The translations under genes and the position numbers were made by a program. Positions 58,040-64,000 of a stretch of DNA of 64,000 nucleotides are shown one piece after another. The stretch is from NCBI GenBank assembly GCA_035771165.1, contig JAWNZC010000234.1, forward strand, positions 3,421,501 through 3,485,500. Reading direction: 5' to 3'. The notes under the pieces were generated by a model. The model was not told where the DNA came from. It worked only from the letters and a program-made list of their open reading frames with translations, and searched no databases. How positions within the stretch are numbered: the first letter of the stretch is position 1; the number at the start of each line of letters is the position of its first letter. The stretch comes from Paragorgia papillata (taxonomy: Eukaryota; Cnidaria; Anthozoa; Scleralcyonacea; Coralliidae).

Positions 58040-58272
58040 GAATTCCCCCAGAGCTCTTTCCGCGCGCCAGCATGGGAGAGGCTCTGGGGACGAGAATGGG
58101 TTGTTGCCGCCACGGTAGTTCCCACTTCTCTTGCAATGTTTACTCTAGCGAATTCACGCAAGCGCAAACGTTTTGCAGCGGTGTTCTCTAGCCAAGCGCC
58201 AGCCAAGCCACGGACAATCTCGTACCCAGAGCCTTCGCCCGCGCGCAAACGAAGGCTCTGGGTTGCCGATTG
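58040..58272. repeat. GC-rich repeat with CTCTGGG inverted ends
   Basis: Contains GAGGCTCTGGGGACGAGA on the left and CTCGTACCCAGAGCCTTCG on the right, a diverged relative of the CAACCTCGTACCC termini. No gene. Confidence 0.4.
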
Positions 58273-58544
58273 AAAAGAGCATGCGCCGCCAGAACTAGAT
58301 CGATTATTCTGTGATCGAGATCTTCGCAAATGGTAGGAACTAGTATTTTTTCGAGGGGTTTTAAATTTTATCTGGCGGATAAACTTGTCAAGAACTAAAC
58401 ATGTACAGCATTTTAAACAGCAAGTAATCGACGGCTTTTGAATTGTTCCAAGAGAGAAAGCGGTGACTAACAAACTTGTCGTAGCCAAGGTGGCACGGCG
58501 GCAATACGGCATATTGTCAGGTGGAACAAGACTGCTCGTGGAAC

Positions 58545-59185
58545 TAGACTGCTCAAAGAAAATGTCAACCAAACTTGAGCGCCTTCAGAATCAGGCCATG
58601 CGCTCGATACTTAAGGCTAAGAGACAAACCTGCACCCAGACCATGCGTAATAAATTAGGATTGCTCTCTTTGTCGAATCGCAGGCGGTTCCTTCGCTTTT
58701 TATTAGTAATTTAAAATTGTAAATAGGTTACAATGTCCGGAACAATTAATAGACTACTTGCAACTTCGTTCAAATATGCATAGCAGGAATCTCCGTGACA
58801 ATACTCTGTTACACCTCCCTAAAGTTAAGTCATCTATGGGCCAGTCCACTTTCCAGTACTCAGCAGCTGCAGACTGGAACAGTTTGCCTAGGAGTCTTAG
58901 GGAATTTAAGTCATTAGCTGCGTTTAAGTATAAGATATACAGCTATTTGAGCGACCTTGATCGCACTACGCATCAATGTTCATGTAATTATAGATTAGCT
59001 TATATCATTGTTTTGAATTTTATAGTTATTTAATATTTTACCATGTAATGTAACCGATGATGATTTTTTAAGGGTTTTTCTATAGATGATGTATTTAGTT
59101 TATAGCTGCACATGGGTTGATACCAGTCGGTACTTTTGTACCAGCTGATCCATTTCTTGCAGGGTAAATAAAGATTTTTTTATTT
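58545..59185 (+). pseudogene. 5'-truncated non-LTR retrotransposon, C-terminal region
   Basis: The frame to 58714 reads SKKMSTKLERLQNQAMRSIL and RNKLGLLSLSNRRRFL; after a frameshift a second frame to 59033 reads HSRNLRDNTLLHLPKVKSSM, YSAAADWNSLPRSLREFKSL and AFKYKIYSYL. This is the standard tail of non-LTR RT proteins. The 3' end has AATAAAG followed by a T-rich tail near 59185. RT palm and endonuclease are absent. Confidence 0.85.
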
Positions 59186-59189
59186 TTTT

Positions 59190-59949
59190 TTATTTACGAC
59201 TAGTAATTTAAGAACTACGTATCGTTGAAATATGTTGTGTACGTATGTTGCTATATGTTTGAATGAGCTTTCATTTGATGTACAGTTCAAGATTCTGCGT
59301 TTTATGAAACTTGTTATACTGTCCAAAATATGTGAATTGCGAACAACTGTTTGTAATAATATTATATTACAAACAAGACACCTGGGTCAGGTGTTCACTC
59401 GGGCTACTGGAAAGTGCAGATCTAGGTCTCTATTACGCGCGAGCAAAGAGGTGGGGGTGGGCCGAGGAAGATCAGATCGAATGCTGAATGTGTTGCAGGA
59501 CTATCCTGAATTGTAAATTTAAAGTGTCTAAAATTCAGGATTATCCTGAAGCAAGGGGACTTCTCTGTCCCACATAGGGGTGTTGTAGTCAGGGTCTGAG
59601 AGGTGGAACTTTCTCCCTGGGGGGTTGTGGTTAGATTTAGGGTTACCGAGGGTTGTCGTTAGGTTTATGGTCAGGTTTAGAGGTGGGTCACGGACTCAGG
59701 GTTGCGTTTCATTTTCTTTAATATTCAGGATTATCTGGAATTCTAGACCATTTCACAATTCAGGATAATCATGCATGTAAACAATAGATATAAGTGATTA
59801 AGGTCAGTAGCAGTAGGGTTTAGAAGAGAGTATGTTACAGGTCGGGATGAGGAACATTTTAAACATTGATTTCCAAAAAAAAGTTACTGGCGTCGTAAGC
59901 ATTAACTAACAATTATAGCATTAATGTAGTGATTAGAAAGTTGAGTTTC
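59190..59949. other. Gene-free stretch with small repeats
   Basis: Holds a CAGGTGT hairpin (59375-59410), four ATTCAGGATTATC/complement phrases (59505-59770) that can pair, and the relative of the 57.3 kb G-rich segment at 59575-59690. Confidence 0.4.
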
Positions 59950-60180
59950 AAGCCCTAATCAAACGGGAACGCAAGTCATCGCAAATTGGCAGTCAGAATT
60001 TCTGTGGCGGTGGTTCGAACACCCAAATTAACAAAATAAAGGTTTCATGAGTGTTTTAAACAAGTTTTAACTTTGTCACGGTACATGATATTTCCGGGAA
60101 ACTATTCAGAGCGGCTGGCTGAGATAGCGTGACTGCCAACTTGCGATGACTTGCGTTCTCGTTTGATTAGGGCTTTAAAC
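59950..60180. mobile_element. About 230-bp MITE with 45-bp TIRs
   Basis: AAGCCCTAATCAAACG.. at about 59953 is complementary to ..CGTTTGATTAGGGCTT ending near 60175; the arms also share GAACGCAAGTCATCGCAA and TTGGCAGTCA. Flanking AGTTT/AAACT may extend the TIR. Confidence 0.75.
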
Positions 60181-60195
60181 TGATTAACTGAGGTA

Positions 60196-60640
60196 GAATC
60201 TGGTATTGAGCAAGGTAGACTACTCCAAAGTTTAAATATACAGTTCAAGTATTAACTAGCTTAAAACGTTTAGTACAGCACTTAGAAACTAGTACATCTA
60301 GTTCTGAACTGTTTCTTGTGATTCTGACTGAATTATTGAGTTGCACAAAACTATTAATAGGAATATTATAGTGACCTGTATAACGTTTAAAATAGATAAG
60401 ATCTTTCAAGTCACGCCAGTATGATAATGGTATAGTAGTAGATTAACTGTTTTCAGATGATCATTCAGATTGTATGATAAATCATCGTGCCAGTTCAAAA
60501 ACGTAAAATATATATTTAGTTGCCCTGCATTGTAGTCTTTCAACCTTACTGATTTTAGTTATTGTCTGAGGTGCCCAAACTTCACATGTGTGGGCCAGGT
60601 ACAGATGCACTAGCAAATATGCAATAGGTGACTAGTAAAA
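60196..60640 (-). pseudogene. Non-LTR retrotransposon RT C-terminal remnant
   Basis: Read on the minus strand: LLVHLYLAHTCEVWAPQTIT, KVERLQCRATKYIF, a frameshift, NWHDDLSYNLNDHLKTVNLL, another shift, then YTGHYNIPINSFVQ and VRITRNSSELDVLVSKCCTK. This matches the region after the RT domain (usual SHL.YC.QVW, RRATKFIL, TRSS). It is highly decayed, with no frame above 60 codons. Confidence 0.75.
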
Positions 60641-60840
60641 TATACCCGCACGCTAAATCTATGCAATATCTGCATACAACATGAATCCTGATTCCATGTT
60701 TTTGCTTTAGAGCATGTTGGGAAGGCTCTTTGACTCTGCAGTGCTAGTACTGTAGTTGAATGTCAGACACCCTAATTTCTCTATAAATTTTGGTCTGATG
60801 TTATAATGGCCAATATGTCATTAAAGTATTACTGTATATA

Positions 60841-60843
<3 letters not shown>

Positions 60844-60906
<63 letters not shown>
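60844..60906. repeat. AT dinucleotide microsatellite
   Basis: About 31 uninterrupted AT units. Confidence 0.97.
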
Positions 60907-60909
<3 letters not shown>

Positions 60910-60959
60910 GAACATGACTGGTTCAAAGTTATTTCTATGATAAATATCTTAATTAATAC

Positions 60960-62363
60960 TTCAAAAACTCATTAATAATTCATGAGGAAAACACAAAGGA
61001 AATCAGTACCACGTCCGTTGTTTCATACCTGATAAAACGTCTTGACGCCCGAAAGAATACTAATGAAGAACATACAATTTTATATAAAGAATACTAATGG
61101 CGGAATTTATGGTGAAGGTCGCTGACCGATACCTAAGAACCGGACTGATGATATGTTTTTAAAACTGCATTTTGCTCGGCATTCGGTCGAATAGCGCTCC
61201 GTCGTGATGACGTCAGGATTGATGTTTGTCCGCTTTTACCCACAATTCTTGCAGTCCAAACAATAGATAATTGCTCATTTGCAATCATTTGAAAGTCAAA
61301 TTAATTTGACTTGTTTGTCCGCTGATTTACATAAACTTTAGCTTTGATTTTCTCGGCCTAGACAAGGTTATTTTTCAAACTTACTATGCCAATGAAGTTA
61401 CCAAGTGGTTCGTTTTTGAAGCCGTTCAATAAACTCGCAGTTCGTGTTTTATCAGATATAAAAACACTCGGCTTCGCCTCGTGTCTTTATATCTGATAAA
61501 ACACTCCTGCTCGTTTATTAAACAGTACTTCAAAAACACGCCAAAATTATACTGAGAGCTACAGAGAGCTATACGTGGAGGAAAATGAGTTTTATTATCC
61601 AAATGGTTTTGACAACTTCATGTGAAAACAGCGAATTTTAACAGAAACGCTGGGAAAACTGGGACAAAGAAAAATTTACGAGCGACATTTATAATGTTTT
61701 CAAGTATTATTGCTCAACGACGTATGAAAACAGTTTAAAACGGTAGGCAAAACATAGTACATAAACTTGTGAACACAGTATTTTGAATAACTAAATGAAA
61801 CTATATAGAAGTATATATATATAAGAAAACATACCACGAGAGGACAAAAAACTTTTGACACTAAACTGCCTTTCTTCTGTTGTTCAACTATACTCAACAA
61901 AACCGCTACAAGTCTTTACATTTTAGTCAATTATTTTCCACATGCCAACCTCATCGTGCCATATGTCTTTGAAAAAAAATTCAAGAATATAATCAATCGT
62001 CTGGAGGAAATGTATTTACAGATCTACGATCTGGTTTTAATTTTAATTAAAGAACACGAATTAATAGGTTGGCAATTATTTCTTAGTATAAAAGGTAAAA
62101 GTGTTCTTCGTATAGATTGTATTCTCTTGACAGGTTAGCTGAAATCAACAGGGCGAGAAGCCGAGAACGACGCGAACGTACGCGTGGTCCTGTCTGCTTG
62201 TATATACGGTTTGTTTGACACTTGAAATCAACCTACTAACTTATATTTGCTGACCATTTCAAAATTAATTAAACTGGTATACAGCGACTTTTATCTGATA
62301 TCAGATAATACATATCTGATTTCGCCAAGGGACAACGAACTTTTGTCTCGACGAACGTAAACA
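60960..62363. repeat. Interspersed repeat family 2, internally deleted copy
   Basis: Three segments join parts of 9236-13735: 61097-61322, 61323-61790 and 61800-62363. Junctions at about 61322 and 61792 lack the 785-base and 2.45-kb stretches present in the long copy. The 60960 end shares the TTCAAAAACTCATTAATAAT phrase. It stops where the next transposon is inserted. Confidence 0.75.
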
Positions 62364-62399
62364 CATCCTCGTACCCAGGTTCTTATCTCCGCTCCCCCG

Positions 62400-63194
62400 C
62401 TGCCTCCTCCACAGGCCCTATTGCATCATGGACAGGACACACACGCCGAATTTAGGGCCTGCAAGATCCTGTAAAAAATTTGGCAAAACTTGGCACGGAA
62501 TAAATTTGCATAATTAACTACCATTGTTAATAGCCATGGCTATATCCGAAGATTTTGAAGGCCATTGAAGACTTATGACATACGAATGCTAGCTTTAAAA
62601 TGCAGGAATTGTTAAAGAAAGCAATTACGGTTGAACTTTGTCAACTTTCGGCCGGAATAATCAACGAAAATACACTTTAGTCTACCCAGAGACCCTTTGG
62701 TTTATACTTTTTCGGTTTCCACAACAACTGAAACTTGAATTACGCTAAACTATAGCCTACAATTTAACAAAATTAAATCTCATTAACTCTTGGTCAGTTG
62801 ACAGTCTTCGATAGCTAAGTAAACAAAAAAACAATACGAAAAACCTGTTACTTTTCTGACCGTCGAATTTGCTTTTATTCGGCAGATATTTTCCCCTTCA
62901 ATTCCTTTTTGTCGCTAAAAATATTATTGGCAGAAGGTCGGTAATTCTAAAACATATTGGTTTCTTCATTGTCATGATCTGTAAGAAAGTTTAAACCGAA
63001 TTTCCTGGTGGGTCACAGTGTTTAAAGAACTTGGACGTACGTTTGTCGAACAGCGGCCCTCTCAAAACTATCGCCTCTAGGGCCTAGTCTCGCTGTGCAT
63101 AATGGGATCAGTCACCATTTTGTTTACAGGATCTGGCAGGCCCTCTCAACAGTGTGACCTGTCCATGATGCAATAGGGCCTGTGGAGGAGGCAG
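62400..63194. mobile_element. 795-bp MITE with 9-bp TSD nested in a transposon TIR
   Basis: Ends CTGCCTCCTCCACAGG and complement, about 37 identical bases, continuing CCCTATTGCATCATGG. An exact 9-bp duplication GCTCCCCCG lies at 62391-62399 and 63195-63203. No transposase frame. Confidence 0.9.
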
Positions 63195-63868
63195 GCTCCC
63201 CCGCCCCCACCCACGCGCTGCGAAAAGACCCTGGTTGGGGCTGGTCACGTGTTTCGAGGGCAAAAATATAATTTACTGGGGGTGGGTTATTTGGAAACGT
63301 GGCTAAACTGAATACGAAAAGACAATGTTTTTATAATGGATTTATTTTATTCTGACAAGACAAGGTGTACGTTTTATAACTGTCAGGAAAGCCAGACTCA
63401 GACTGCATGCCCAAATCGATGTTTATTTACGTCAATTTACTCAGTGTTGTGCGATGCTAGGTAAACTGTATGTTGAAACAGAAGTCGCCGTCCTGAACTC
63501 GAAGGCCTCTATATCTCGATTGGCTTTTTGAAATAGTAAAATACGTGTAAATCTATCCGGTTGATTAGTGGGTTTTATTCGTCGAAGTCTACCCAAAACA
63601 CCACCAATTTTTCGTTAGTCGCTTTGTGTCCCGCCGCTTTGCCTTCGTTGTTTTTTATGTGCCAACTGTCAATGTTTTCAAGCGTTTCCTTGCGCGCCGT
63701 CTGATTGTTTGCGTTTATACGAAACGGTTGCCTAAAAAACAAAGACAATATCAATAAACTCTATGAACATTTAGAATACATGATCAAGGTGATATTTAAA
63801 GGTAATACAAATGTGTCTGAGTTGTTTAAGGAGTCCCAAGAACGAAAATATAAATATATATATATATA

Positions 63869-64000
63869 CCGGGTGGCGCAAAAAAAACGTACCCCTGTTT
63901 GATTCAGTATAACTTAAAAACTAGAAAAGCTATTACACTATAACAACTTTCTTTGCATTCAATAATGGCTAACTTAAATTTTGATGTACAACTTTTGCAT
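63869..64000. mobile_element. Mariner-like element, left end only
   Basis: After a TA (63867-63868) the sequence CCGGGTGGCGCAAAAAAA begins, typical of mariner-type TIRs; the homologous sequence at 48880 continues without it. The element runs off the window. Confidence 0.5.

Larger units (their letters stand above)
62364..64000. mobile_element. CATCCTCGTACCC element, right end beyond the window
   Basis: Left end CATCCTCGTACCCAGG at 62364; the paralogous empty site at about 13729 (CGTAAACACCGCTT) places the junction after ACGTAAACA. After removal of the nested MITE (62400-63194), the interior from 63204 matches 48240-48880. A further insertion starts at 63869. The right TIR is outside the window. 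Confidence 0.8.

Noticed and set aside
1..64000. CRISPR array or prokaryotic operon
   Set aside because: No regularly spaced short repeats with unique spacers; introns, polyadenylation signals and transposon types are eukaryotic.

Overview
This window looks like an AT-rich (roughly one-third GC) animal genome segment. Coding exons are separated by introns with GT..AG borders, there are C2H2 zinc-finger arrays with TGEKPF-type linkers, non-LTR retrotransposon 3' ends with AATAAA signals or microsatellite tails, and a very high density of MITEs and DNA transposons. There are no operons and no ribosome binding sites. The mix (IS630-like elements with a second gene, Mutator-like transposase, DUF3504-type sequence, foldback MITEs) resembles cnidarian or other basal metazoan genomes, but the species cannot be fixed from sequence alone.

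Layout. 0.1-3.3 kb: a small gene cluster led by a C2H2 finger + P-loop ATPase of the A32/FtsK-HerA-like type found in virus-derived or Polinton-like insertions, a convergent broken gene with a CYGC..HPSQ motif, and a small charged protein. 4.4-9.2 kb: composite repeats and MITEs. 9.2-13.7 kb: a repeat unit whose internally deleted copy lies at 61.1-62.4 kb. 15.7-21.2 kb: a 5.4 kb transposon with 9-bp target duplications that carries a nested 3.8 kb TA-flanked IS630-like transposon; an internally deleted relative at 40.5-41.5 kb preserves the empty site. 22-25 kb: a TIR element and a dead retrotransposon. 26.31-34.62 kb: an 8.3 kb element with about 0.55-0.66 kb terminal inverted repeats, an exact 8-bp target duplication and a spliced DUF3987-like ATPase gene. 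This is the strongest candidate for an undescribed mobile system. 34.9-38 kb: a third copy of the composite repeat, opened by three insertions. 38-39.2 kb: a 13-finger C2H2 gene. 41-45 kb: tRNA-like repeats, a DUF3504-type pseudogene and satellites. 45-47.8 kb: a 513-bp tandem array. 47.8-50.7 kb: a second zinc-finger gene split by a 9-bp-TSD transposon. 51.4-53.9 kb: a decayed Mutator-like transposase gene. 54-64 kb: mostly non-coding, with three retrotransposon remnants and nested MITEs.

How the parts relate. Almost every coding sequence is part of, or broken by, a mobile element. Four elements share the terminus CAACCTCGTACCC (or close variants); in three both ends are visible and the 9-bp duplication is exact. 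Long TIRs plus 9-bp duplications are typical of Mutator-like elements, so the decayed Mutator-like gene at 51.4-53.9 kb marks a plausible (unproven) kind of helper. Paralogous copies inside the window supply empty sites that allow several insertions to be placed to the base. The only long C2H2 gene without a visible break is the one at 38.0-39.2 kb; the ATPase at the left edge and the 136-residue ORF are also open.
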